Both the position numbers and the translations under genes were made by a program. A stretch of 64,000 bases of DNA from Calliopum simillimum. Taxonomy: Eukaryota; Arthropoda; Insecta; Diptera; Lauxaniidae. The stretch is from contig OX638368.1 in assembly GCA_951812925.1 (NCBI GenBank), positions 154,676,492 to 154,740,491 on the forward strand. The letters run 5' to 3'. This document shows, piece after piece, positions 49,988-59,900 of the stretch (position 1 is its first letter; each line of letters begins with the position of its first letter). Below the pieces are notes generated by a model, which saw only the letters and a list, made by a program, of their open reading frames with translations, was not told the origin of the DNA and ran no database searches.

Positions 49988-50196
49988 CAATGACTGTGAG
50001 ATTTATTTTCAGATTTCTCGTTGGTGAATTGCGAAAGTCAACGCGACAACGATAGACTCCTTCATCCTCGATTCGCACGTTATCGATTTTTAATTGGGCC
50101 GGATGGGATGTACTGCTAAAGTAAGCGCGTGTACCAAATGCCGTAGGTGATGACCACAGGCGTGCTTGACCAAATTGGCGACCTCTTACATCGAAA
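49988..50196 (-). CDS. side-family gene, exon with second half of Ig domain 1
   Basis: Acceptor TTTTTTCAG above 50196, donor GTAAGTC below 49988. The first base completes an Asn codon left open by the previous exon, then [16 protein letters not shown] follows in frame. The second Ig cysteine lies in [12 protein letters not shown], the usual D-x-G-x-Y-x-C pattern. The peptide ends NLKINLTVI plus one base of a Val codon. The FDVRGR and RAYFSS segments are strongly typical of the sidestep family's first Ig domain, which in that family is the part that binds Beat partners (family knowledge). The 1464-bp intron between this exon and the previous one is mostly a piggyBac-like insertion. Confidence 0.93.
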
Positions 50197-50348
50197 CTGA
50201 AAAAAATAAAAAAAAAGCTTTAAATTCTACTATGCAAAAGGGATGATAAAAAGATAAACTACAGAAGTCAAATAGTAAAAAAAAAAATAAATTGAAAGCG
50301 CTCTATATTGCATAGTGACGGCTTAGTCTTAACCCTTTCCGTGATTTT

Positions 50349-50364
50349 GTCCAATATATTGGAC
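50349..50364. promoter_or_regulatory. 16-bp palindrome, subterminal copy 1
   Basis: GTCCAATATATTGGAC, a perfect palindrome starting 16 bases inside the left end of the piggyBac-like element. Identical copies lie at 50699-50714, 50752-50767 and 51162-51177. They may be transposase-binding sites; the role is inferred. Confidence 0.7.
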
Positions 50365-50698
50365 GATCGCTTTCGCTATGTTTCAAAGTCTACTGTTACC
50401 GCTACTTTTTTGCTATTCTCTTTTCAACATATTTTTAGCGTTGAACAAGGTTTCTTAAGTTTGTAAATGTTGATTGTGCTGGCATTCTGAATGCCAAAAA
50501 TTATTTTTTCCATGTTTTAGTGAATGTATATTTTTAGTTTTTTGATGGGCAATGTTATGATAAAAATAATACATATTTCCAAGGCTCGGATCATTTCCAA
50601 AAAATTCATGAGTATTTCGACAAAATTATATAATAGATTCGTGGTAAATAATTTTACAAAAGTTGTATGAGGTAACCTGTGGAGTTCAATTTATAGGT

Positions 50699-50767
50699 GT
50701 CCAATATATTGGACAATTGCTTTCAAAGGCTGCAGAGTATAAGTCATAAGTGTCCAATATATTGGAC
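50699..50767. repeat. Two direct copies of the 16-bp palindrome with shared flank
   Basis: GTCCAATATATTGGAC at 50699 and 50752, each followed by a similar tail (AATTGCTTTCAAAGG and AAATGCATTCAAAGG), 53 bp apart. The tail makes this a direct repeat of about 32 bp, not only a palindrome. Confidence 0.8.
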
Positions 50768-50769
50768 AA

Positions 50770-51024
50770 ATGCATTCAAAGGTTGTAGTTTTTTGTATTA
50801 TTGTTTATAAAAATATCGTTTTTCATAAGATATGTCATCAAATAAAAAACTTTCTATGGTCAGATCATGGAAATGACGTTGATGACAGATTTGAGGATCC
50901 GCTGTGGTGTAGCTGTTTAATTATATGTCTAAAATGCAATGAACTTCTTTGCGTAAAAAAAAAACAGAGTTGCTTTCAGGAATTACACAAAGAAAAATTA
51001 TTATATTGCATGTTTTTCTCTTAA
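50770..51024 (+). pseudogene. piggyBac transposase C-terminal cysteine-rich domain, remnant
   Basis: An 84-codon frame contains, from residue 46, WCSCLIICLKCNELLCVKKK then QSCFQELHK. The spacing of six cysteines and a final histidine (C-x-C-x3-C-x2-C-x4-C-x6-C-x4-H) matches the zinc-binding C-terminal domain of piggyBac-family transposases, which binds the element's ends. The acidic segment just before it (NDVDDRFEDP) also fits. The catalytic core with its aspartates is absent because of internal deletion, so no transposition activity is expected. The start methionine is not meaningful. Confidence 0.75.
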
Positions 51025-51161
51025 TTTCAAAATTTTATCAAAGAAAATATACTTTATATTAAAATAAATACTAAAAAATTACTAAAACTAAACTCTTACA
51101 TCATCATTAAATTGAAAATTGGTAAGATGTATTGAAAAAATTATGGTCGTTGCGAGTAATT

Positions 51162-51177
51162 GTCCAATATATTGGAC
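51162..51177. promoter_or_regulatory. 16-bp palindrome, copy near the right end
   Basis: A fourth exact copy of GTCCAATATATTGGAC, 131 bp from the right end of the piggyBac-like element. Confidence 0.7.
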
Positions 51178-51660
51178 ACCTCATACCACCCACATTAGGC
51201 AACCTACCTCGATTTTTCTTTCATATTTGTATTTCTCGGCATCAAATTAGTCTTTGGGCCAAATTTCATAATTTTAACTTAACTTCTCGATTAAAAGCAC
51301 GGAAAGGGTTAAAAGATTTTCAAACAATGCAAAATATACTTTTTTGTGGGTAATTAAGCAAAAAAAAAGAAAACAATATTTAGATGATTTTAGGTTCCAA
51401 ATAATATTTTTTTATATACCTTGATTGAAAACGATAAAATTGAGAAACAAGTAGCACAATTTACCCTATTAGATTTTTGAGAATCTGTCGTGGAATTTTT
51501 AAAAATCTTTGTTAGTTAAAGTCATAATCTTTTTTTTTTTTTTTGAATATTTTTCTTTTCTTAAATGACAGCCAAGCAGAAAGGTTTGCGCTTTCATTGA
51601 AGCACCCTGTATAAACATTTATCATGCTTATTCAACTTTGAATAGAGTACAAAAACTTAC

Positions 51661-51793
51661 TTGTACAGCGGCTCACCGTCACCCTCACGAAACCACAGCA
51701 CCATATAAACAGCATCATCTCGTTCCATTGGTGTTATATCACATGGCAACATCGCCTGACGACCCAATACACCATCGACAGAGGTAAGCGGAA
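51661..51793 (-). CDS. side-family gene, exon with first half of Ig domain 1
   Basis: First exon of the sidestep-family gene that can be seen, about 45 codons. The acceptor reads ATTACAG just above 51793 and the donor is GTAAGT just below 51661. The exon opens with two bases completing a split codon and ends with two bases of the next. The peptide starts [19 protein letters not shown] and contains the first Ig cysteine (LPCDI) and the core tryptophan ([14 protein letters not shown]). Sidestep-family proteins are single-pass neuronal surface proteins that pair with Beaten-path proteins in axon guidance and synaptic matching; that role is known for the family, not shown here. The signal peptide must be on an earlier exon, which I could not find up to 64000. 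Which side paralogue this is cannot be settled from memory. Confidence 0.9.
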
Positions 51794-53169
51794 CTGTAAT
51801 GAAGAAAAAGAAGGAAAGAGAAAATTAAGCAACGTTACATAAATTGTGAAAAATGGAAATTGACTGTTGTTTATATGCGAAATTGGGCAACGAGTGTGGT
51901 TCTTTTTTTTTGTGATGGTTTTTGCATGAGTATTGAACTAAAATTAGGAAATGCACACATATACACATGCAACAAATTACGTAGTCATCAATTTCAGCTT
52001 TAACAATAGCAAAAACAAAAAGGAAAAAATCTTAGATGATTGCAAAATTACAATTTTCGTTCGTTCACAAAAAGAAATTCTCTTTCTCACTGATGAGGTA
52101 AATGAAGAAAAATCAATTGTTATTGATGACTGAGCAATCGATGACAATGACAATGACATCATGTCGTATATACAAAGATGTGTGTAGTAAATTTATTCAA
52201 ATTATTTTGAATAGAAAAAAAAAAACAAAAACAAAAATTTATTGCCTAATTTAAGGCATGTAACTTATTTTCGAAAAGTTATAAATATTACAATGAGCTA
52301 TCGGCAGTCAGCAGAAATATTAAAAGGCTGCATTAAATAAATGACCCTTGTCATGTAATTTGACGAAAAAAACCATATCAAGCCGAGATTTTGCAGAAAG
52401 TGGCTACGGTTTTTATTTTAATACGTTTTCAAAAATGCTCGGAGTAAGTAGTTTGATATCTCAAATTTTTCGCCTTGAGTCAAGTACCACGAACTTATCA
52501 CCAACCATACACACATTGCTTTTTAGTTAAAATCTCCAAGAATAGAACCATTAATGAGATATTCTCTTACTTTTATGAAAAAAATTACTTCTAACTTGTG
52601 CTTTGTAGATAATGATTTAATTAAAAATATTATTGCCTCTTTAAGTAATTCGCCTTGGGATAATCAATACTACTTATCACCATTAAATATCATTTCTATT
52701 TCTCTAGATGAGGTGTTGGTAGGTTCTCCTACCTCACCTTTGGTTCCAAATTTTTACCAAAACGTACTTGCTAGTAATAACCGTGGTTAACGTTCTTGAA
52801 TTTTTCATCACATTGAGATTAAATTCTGTGTCATTGGTAACAATTTCTTAATTTTTGTGAAAAGAAATTTGTATAAGTAACTGTTTTCAGCAATTTTTTC
52901 GAGATGATCTTTTACTTAAAAAAATAGGCTCGATTTTGTGTTTAAGTTTAAAATGTTTTCTTCATTAATTTTAAGTAACTTTTTATAAGCTCCGGGAGCA
53001 AGAGCTTAATTTTAAATATTATTTCCTGCAATCAATTTGCATTTGGTTAATATATCTAATTTTTGCATCGTAGCATGTTTCATATAATTTTATCGAGAGC
53101 CATACTTTTTACAGCCCTGAATATACCAATTATTGTTATTGTTCCATATTTGTATATTTGAGTTAAGTG

Positions 53170-53206
53170 TTTAACTCAATAAATAACCTGAACTTGAACT
53201 TGAACT
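53170..53206 (+). repeat. Probable retroelement 3' end with (TTGAAC)n tail
   Basis: AACTCAATAAATAACCTG is followed by GAACTTGAACTTGAAC: a polyadenylation-like AATAAA and a short tandem hexamer tail, as seen at LINE 3' ends. The upstream 52350-53100 stretch has short open frames I cannot assign; it may be part of the same truncated element. Confidence 0.4.
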
Positions 53207-53224
53207 CTCCAACAATTACTTATT

Positions 53225-53460
53225 TTCAAAATTTCGAAATTTCACCCCACTGTAAAATTCTAAAAATACAGCTTGAATAAAACTTGTCCAAAAATCATGA
53301 CATTAACTGATTATATTCTGTTTTTATGTTTTTTTTTTTTTTGACCCCTTGTTCCAAAAACTGGGCTATAATGGATTAAAGTACTTTACAAAAATACTCT
53401 ACGAAATATTTAACTTTTTTAGGTGTCATTTTTGTACCTTTTTAAGAGAGAGTTTCCTAA
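53225..53460. repeat. Fragment of the 38-kb foldback family
   Basis: TTTCACCCCACTGTAAAATT then CTAAAAATACA, and GCTATAATGGATTAAAG, follow the same order as 38715-38885 of the outer foldback. About 230 bp are shared. Confidence 0.7.
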
Positions 53461-54075
53461 TTTTTTCAAATTTTGAATTAAGATATCTCCTGAGTTATAA
53501 GTTGTACGAAAACAATTCAAAAATCATCACATTTAATTTGTGTTTGACTTTATCTCTCTCTACCTGAGCAATCAACAAAAAATCTGTCTCCTTCAAGTCT
53601 GACAACTTAGCTTTCTTCCCTCTTCCTCCCATAAATATCGATGAGTTGCAATAGCAAAAGATAATACATTCAAAGCAGAAGAGCACATATACATATATAA
53701 TAACCCTGCAGTAAAAATATGAGACAGTCTGCAAAAAATTCTAATTTACGGTTAGTACTATCCCGAAACTAGTGACAAAGAGATGCAGTTGGGGCTAGTT
53801 TGATATCAGTTTTTGTTTGTAGGGGCAAATAAATTTGAATCACAAAAAAGAACAGTTGCTTGTATGCAAACGGGAAAAAGCTTATAAAAATTATTTTTTG
53901 CAGCAACTATGTGGTCAAGATTTTGGAAAAAAATTTTCTACTAAAATATTAAGCATATTACCAAAAGTTTCCATTTATTATTGAAAATCCCATTTTGAAA
54001 TAAATAAATAAAAATTTAAGCAATTTTTCCGCCTCTGGGAAAATTATGAAAATATATGAGCAAGTTCCACATGTC

Positions 54076-54313
54076 CAGAAATCACACAGCGGAGTTTGTC
54101 GCCAGGCTCTTGAGTGGAATCCACAAGGCAGTAGAGGTCGTGGTAGACCCAAAACCAACTGGAAAAGGTCGCTGGAAAAGGAAATACTAGAATCTGGAAA
54201 GTCGTGGCAAGAGATCAAAGTCATCGCAGGGTATCGCACCAAATGGAGACGTTTCATATTGGCCCTATGTTGCTCCTAGGAGTTAACGGAGAATACATGT
54301 ATACATACACGTA
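54076..54313 (+). mobile_element. 5'-truncated LINE with perfect 15-bp target duplication
   Basis: CAAGTTCCACATGTC at 54061-54075 is repeated at 54314-54328. The 238-bp insert encodes the C-terminus of a LINE polymerase, ALEWNPQGSRGRGRPKTNWK, then SWQEIKVIAGYRTKWRRFIL with a stop after ALCCS. It closes with the 3' terminus GGCCCTATGTTGCTCCTAGG also seen at 44.6 and 46.9 kb. The R-GRP-x-x-W and W-x-x-x-x-x-x-A motifs are common at the end of several animal LINE groups. Confidence 0.88.
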
Positions 54314-54645
54314 CAAGTTCCACATGTCAAGGAACTATATCGCAGAAAAAAAAGTTAGGGTAAACGATATTGTTTCAATGTTTATTAACAGAAGAGAGAA
54401 ACAAGGTATCTAACACAAAAGTCAATATGGCATAAAATACTTAAAATTATTCAAAAAATGCGTGCGAATTTTTTCAGAATTATCTGAGACATTTTATAAT
54501 TTTTAAAAATTTCTCCAAAAAAAAATATTTTTTTAGCGATTTTTTCAAGTTTAAGTTCTTAAGTGGTTCTTTTCAGAAATTCTGGGCCGTCGCGAAGATA
54601 ATGGCAAAATATGTTCTGTTCATTTCTGTCTTTCAACAAAATTAT

Positions 54646-54851
54646 CAGGAATGGAATCAATCTTAAGATGCTCTGCGTTTCGAAAAACCAAATGGAATCG
54701 GAATTTTATTGCAATAAATAAAATTGGTTGCTGATTTTAGCATGATACACCGAAACGTAATTCCAATGTGGTGTTCAATATCGAAACGGAGAAAACCTTA
54801 AGATTGATCCGATTTTGACCCCGATAGAAATCGGAATTGAGATAATGCCTG
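54646..54851. mobile_element. MITE with CAGG ends and TAT flanks, diverged
   Basis: Starts CAGGAATGGAATCAATCTTA and ends ATGCCTG, each next to TAT. GAATCAATCTTAAG is inverted as CTTAAGATTGATCC. Same end type as 33979-34217. Confidence 0.6.
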
Positions 54852-55291
54852 TATATATAATTTTCTATGTCAACCCTCCTGCTATGAAGTAAGTTGAAAA
54901 ATACATACCTACAGTAAAATTTCAAAATTATAAATAACTCGTGTGTATTTTGGATTTAATGGCAACATTTAATTTTATTTAATTTTTTTTTTATATTAAC
55001 CAAAACAGCAGACCATAGCAAAACCATTTTAGAGTCGAGTTCTCATGTCATAGATCATTGAAACCGTTTTTTTTACCGTTATAACCAGATTAGAGCAGCT
55101 CAATTCTGATGTTGTGAAAGAACAAAGTGAGAAGTTTTTCTTTTTGTTAAACAATTAACACTTTTCACTTCGCAATTTCAAAGGATCATTATCTAGGTAG
55201 CTCTAAACATTAATCTCGAAATTAGTCTGGAAAAGTTTTCCAGGGAAAAGATTTCTGTATTTGTTGAGTTTTTCAGGATTTTAGTGGTATT

Positions 55292-55876
55292 CTAACAAAA
55301 GCAAACACGTGGTTTTTTTGGTACTTTTGGTTTTTTTCTCGGTTGAGGGCAACACTTTGGTGGAGCCATAGCACAGCAACAAGGACTATATTGAGAACTT
55401 TTCATATGGCAACAGCAAAAAGGTGAAGGGCGAGGTCTCATCATTTCAGCTAGTAGTTCTTGAACACTGGCTTTATTTTGTTTCTTTTGTTTTTTAGGTG
55501 AACAACAGCAAGGCGGTTGCATCTCATTGCAACCGGTAATTTTAGATGCACCACTACATGATGGTTGACCTGGTTGACGCCGCGGCTTGGCACATGGTTG
55601 AGAACATTTTCCACAATAAGGCTTACATGGTATTGGGCAGCGTGGCTTTGTGCATGTTGGTGAACAACCTGGACCGCATTCGACACATTTTGCTGGTTTG
55701 TAACAGCCACTGCAATTGCACTTTGGCGAAAATTCTACTACCGGTATGCAGCAATAAGTTGTGGGTCCAATTTTGAGAAATCTTTCTTTGGGCGGTGGGC
55801 ATGGTGGTCGACGTTGTTTTGGACAGCACGAAGAAGAGCATCCACAAACATAATCGCAACATTTTGGGGTACACAT
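55292..55876 (-). CDS. Cysteine-rich intronless protein, sperm/testis-type candidate
   Basis: A single open frame of 194 residues with about 37 cysteines, many lysines and prolines, and no signal peptide or membrane segment. Start context CACAAATG fits the fly consensus. The protein begins MCTPKCCDYVCGCSSSCCPK and ends KKPKVPKKPRVCFC. Cys-Pro, Cys-Cys and Cys-Gly pairs recur throughout, with CCC triplets at three places. The segment SVQELLAEMMRPRPSP is the only part with ordinary composition. This style is known from fly male-specific cysteine-rich proteins of sperm tails (Mst-like), so a structural role in spermatids is my inference. It is not a metallothionein by length. It is the strongest non-repeat frame outside the Ig gene, on the same strand, 3.5 kb upstream of the first visible Ig exon. 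No clear polyadenylation signal or testis translational-control element was recognised. Confidence 0.7.
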   Translation of the reverse strand: MCTPKCCDYVCGCSSSCCPKQRRPPCPPPKERFLKIGPTTYCCIPVVEFSPKCNCSGCYKPAKCVECGPGCSPTCTKPRCPIPCKPYCGKCSQPCAKPRRQPGQPSCSGASKITGCNEMQPPCCCSPKKQKKQNKASVQELLAEMMRPRPSPFCCCHMKSSQYSPCCCAMAPPKCCPQPRKKPKVPKKPRVCFC

Positions 55877-56823
55877 TTGTGAACGAAAGCAATTGTTTTT
55901 TGTTTAATTTCCGGTGTATGTCCTCAGGCTTTTTGGAATACGTTTTCCTCTGTTGCAGGTTTTTTTTTTGATTTGTTTACATGTAATCCTTCTTCGCGTT
56001 GTACATTACAAGTGCTGTAGTGGTTAATATCCTTTCAAAAATCCATTTCAATTAGTTACGTTTTAATTTTGATGGAAAATTGTTTTAGTTTTTATTTTTG
56101 TTTATTAAAAAAATAAAAACTAAAACGTAAAATTTTAAAGGCAAAAGCAAATTATAGTAAAATTCTGAAAAATTTCTCAAAATTATAAGTGTTACAAAAT
56201 TTACAGGCAGCCCAGCAGCGAACTGATTCATTATGCCTAAAGGATGTTACTGGGAATGACTGGATTTATTTCAATAACTCTAGCCCATTAAGCCTTGGAT
56301 AATAGGACTACAATCTATTTCGATTAAGTTAAGGAGTATTACTCCCACCAGCGAAAAACACTGTATACGCGTAGGGGAAGAGTACCGCCAGCGGGCAGGG
56401 TTCGGGTGTGGGCACCCCCCGTAGCTTTTGACAGAAAACAAATGCGGCTGTTCTGACAAATGTTAAGTGCGTGTTATGACAGCACAAAGTTTTTGTGCAT
56501 TTACCGGAGCAAACAGACGCATTTGCTTGATGTTGAGAAGAAAATAATTTTTGAGGGGGGAAAAGTTAACACAAAAGTTTTTTTCAATCATTTTCCAAGT
56601 GCGATAAATCGAAATGAATCAATCGAAAAGCTGAATGTAATCTATATTTATGCAATAATCTTATTATATTTAGTGATTCAAAACCGAATGCAACCAAAAT
56701 GTTAACACAATACAATTTGCTCATTGCTTCTCAAAGTGGCTATAAAAGTCGAGTATGGGCCCAGAAGTGGTCCGGGTGTGGGCACCCCTCTTTTTTCATT
56801 TAAAGCGTGTGTTTTACTGAAAT

Positions 56824-56850
56824 ATGTTTATGTTTATGTTTATGTTTATT
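56824..56850. repeat. (TGTTTA)n microsatellite, the LINE tail
   Basis: TATGTTTATGTTTATGTTTA on the plus strand; on the minus strand it is the tandem tail of the LINE. Confidence 0.85.
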
Positions 56851-56930
56851 GAGTCTTTGGATTACATATCCTTACAGACTAGAGGTACACAATAATAAGA
56901 ACTAATAGTACTTAAATTAACAATTTTAAA

Positions 56931-59900
56931 TCAAACTAAAAATAAAGTATTTAATAAGCTTTGAAACCTATTTTTTGATGAACTTAAATCTAAGTTATTA
57001 TCACGAGCAAGTAACGAATTCAAAAGAGATACAGCTCTAGTTATTGGTTCATTATGCGCATAATTAGTCCTATGAAATTGAATATAAAACAAATCATGAT
57101 GTCGCAAAGGTCTTGAAGGAATATTAAAAATCACACATTGCAATAAAGGAGCACAATCTATAGACCCAGATATAAGATCATGAATCAAATTTAGGGAATG
57201 AATCTTACGTCTTGTCTCTAGCGATTTTAATCCCAAAAGTTGGCATCTAGCACTATAAGAAGGCAAAGCAGTTTCAAAGTTCAAAGATCGCAACGCAAAT
57301 CTAGTAAAAGATTTCTGCACTTTTTCCAATCTATTGGAATAAATGCTAAAACCCGGATTCCAGATGAACGAGGCATATTCCAGCCGCGATCTTACAAACG
57401 AGTTAAAAAGCAGTTTAAAAGTATGAGGATCTGAAAACTCAGAACTATTCCTTCGTACAAATGCAAGTAATGCATAAGCCTTAGGTATCAAGTAATTGAT
57501 GTGTTCAACAAATGTAAACTTCGAATCAAAAATAACCCCAAGATCACGATTTGAGGTTACCTTTTGTAAAGGCAAACCAGATAAACTATATGTACAGTCA
57601 ATACTTTCTCTCGACTTATAAAAGCTTAAAGAGAAACATTTTTTAATGTTAAGCAGAAGAAAATTTTTAACACTCCAAACATAAATTTGATTGAGGTCAT
57701 TTTGTAGCAAAACTGAATCACTTATAGTGGAAATCTTTAGAAAAAGTTTTAAGTCATCCGCATAAAGTAGAAAATTTGCATAAGTAATGCAACTACCAAT
57801 ATCATTTATAAATAAAATAAAGAAAAGAGGGCCAAGGATACTGCCTTGTGGAACACCAGATGACGCAATAAATTTGTCAGATTTAACATTATTTATTTCA
57901 ACATAACATGATCTGTTGACTAAGTAGGATTGTATCCACTTCAAAAAGATAGAGTGGAAACCCATTTTAAAAAGCTTTGCAACTAAGGCATTGTGACAAA
58001 CTTTATCAAAAGCCTTGGAAAAGTCGGTATAAATGACATCAACTTGATTTCCTTGCTCAAAAGATGAGACACAATGTTTAGAAAAAAGTGCTAAATTAGT
58101 TATAGCAGAACGACCCGCACAATAACCATGCTGTTCAATACAGATGTGACGTTTCACCAGAAAGAAGATTTTTTCTTTAATAATGGTCTCAAAAAGTTTT
58201 GATATATTGGACAGTTTTGAAATTGGCCTATAATTGGACACCTCATTTTTTATGCCACTTTTAAAAACAGGAGTTATAGACGCAATTTTCCAACAGTCCA
58301 AAAACTGACCAGTTGCAAGTGAGTTGTTAAATATTTGGGTAATCGGCTTTGTCAATGCACACGCACATTTGTTGAGAAGTATTGAAGCAATACCATCAAT
58401 ATCCATTTTAACATTAACCTTCATAATGGAGAGAGCACTTAAAACATCGGATTCAGAAACTGAAATAGCTCCAAGATCAATGACAGGATTGACGTTATTC
58501 AGAATTGATTCATCATTCCACTGCACTGGGTCTTCATAATTTGACTTAAAAAAATCAGCAAATAAATTAACAGTGTCATCTATAGTAAAGGATTGTTTTC
58601 CAAGATAATACATTGAGTTTGGAATGGAGGATCCCCCCTTTTTTGATTGAATAAAATTCCAAAAAGATTTAGGGTTAGTTTTGATATTATTTTCACAGCG
58701 TAAAATATATTGTTTATAGAGGAATTTATTTAAAAAATTGAACTCTCTCGTATAATGAATATACTTTAGCTGGTGCTGAGTATCATTACTTGATTTAAAT
58801 AATCTCATAAATTTATTACGCAAGTTTTTTAACTTTTTTAAATTTTTCGTGTACCACGGCAACTTGTATACCTTTTGTGGTAATCGGGGGATATTCTCAG
58901 AACAAACTTGAGATATTAAAGTTTTAAAAATTTCAAAACACGATGCGACATTATGACTTAAAAATAAAGCGGTCCAATCAATTTGATCAAAAACTGAATT
59001 TAAAAAATCAAAGTTGCATAATTTAAAATTGTAGCAGTTATTCACTGGAACAAAATTTTCAAATTCATAAAAATCAAATTCTAAAACCAGAGGACTATGA
59101 TGCATATCAGGTGGAGAAATAGGGCATAGACTTTCGTTTAATTTAGTTTTACAGTTTTTGGATACAAATGCTAAATCTAAAACCTTATTCAATTTATTTA
59201 AAACACGGTTAATTTGAACTAAGTCCATACTATATAAACTATCAATTAAGTTTATCTCAAAAGCTTGATTAACATTAGTCGCTAAGAATTCATTTTCAAA
59301 TACTTTCCAAATAATTTTGCTAAGGTTAAAATCACCAATCACACATAAGTGATTATCTGAATTATTTAAAAGTGACTGCAAGTTAATAATATTGTTCACA
59401 TGAGAGGCATATAACTCATCTCCACTGTTTGGAGGTATATAAGACACACAAACATAAAGTGAACCATTAGGGCTAGATATAGCAATACATAATTGGTCAA
59501 GAAGCGAATCATTATTTTGCAGGTTGTAAAAAGATGAGCAACAGTATCGTTTAATTGCAATTAGAACTCCACCACCGCGACTACAACCAGTTTTAATTGC
59601 ATCTCTATCCTTTCGATAAACGTGATATATATTTAAGTCGAAAAATTCAGAATCAAAAAAATCCGCATTTAGCCAAGTTTCAACAAAAACGATGACGTCA
59701 AAATCACCTTGCGATGTCCAATTAAATATATTATTTGATTTTGTTCTGATTCCAGATAAATTTTGATAATATATTTTAAGTTTAGTAACAAACGGACTGC
59801 TAGTAGGGCAATTTATTATATCTTTACCGCACTCGTTCCCACCTTTTGAAAATTTACAAAAGGTCTCACTTTGACATTCTGTTGCCAGAGAGTTGGATCC

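Larger units (their letters stand above)
50333..51308 (+). mobile_element. Non-autonomous piggyBac-like element in intron 1
   Basis: TTAA at 50329-50332 and 51309-51312 flanks ends reading CCCTTTCCGTG on both sides, as expected for piggyBac-type insertion at TTAA. The 976-bp length is too short for a whole transposase, and a C-terminal fragment remains. Four copies of the perfect 16-bp palindrome GTCCAATATATTGGAC lie inside. The element makes up two thirds of the 1464-bp intron, is on the plus strand, and leaves the host splice sites untouched. Confidence 0.88.
51794..55291 (-). other. Upstream region or 5' intron of the side-family gene
   Basis: Apart from the repeat fragments at 53170-53460, the short LINE (54076-54313) and the MITE (54646-54851), I see AT-rich sequence with short open frames only. 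No signal-peptide exon with a phase-1 donor was recognised. Confidence 0.6.

Noticed and set aside
50329..51312. Direct palindromic copies considered as a CRISPR array or operator cluster
   Set aside because: Spacing is irregular (350, 53 and 410 bp) and the context is a eukaryotic transposon.
55450..55892. Open frames of 73 to 90 codons overlapping the cysteine-rich gene
   Set aside because: Other-frame shadows of the 194-residue cysteine-rich frame, with no composition or motif of their own.
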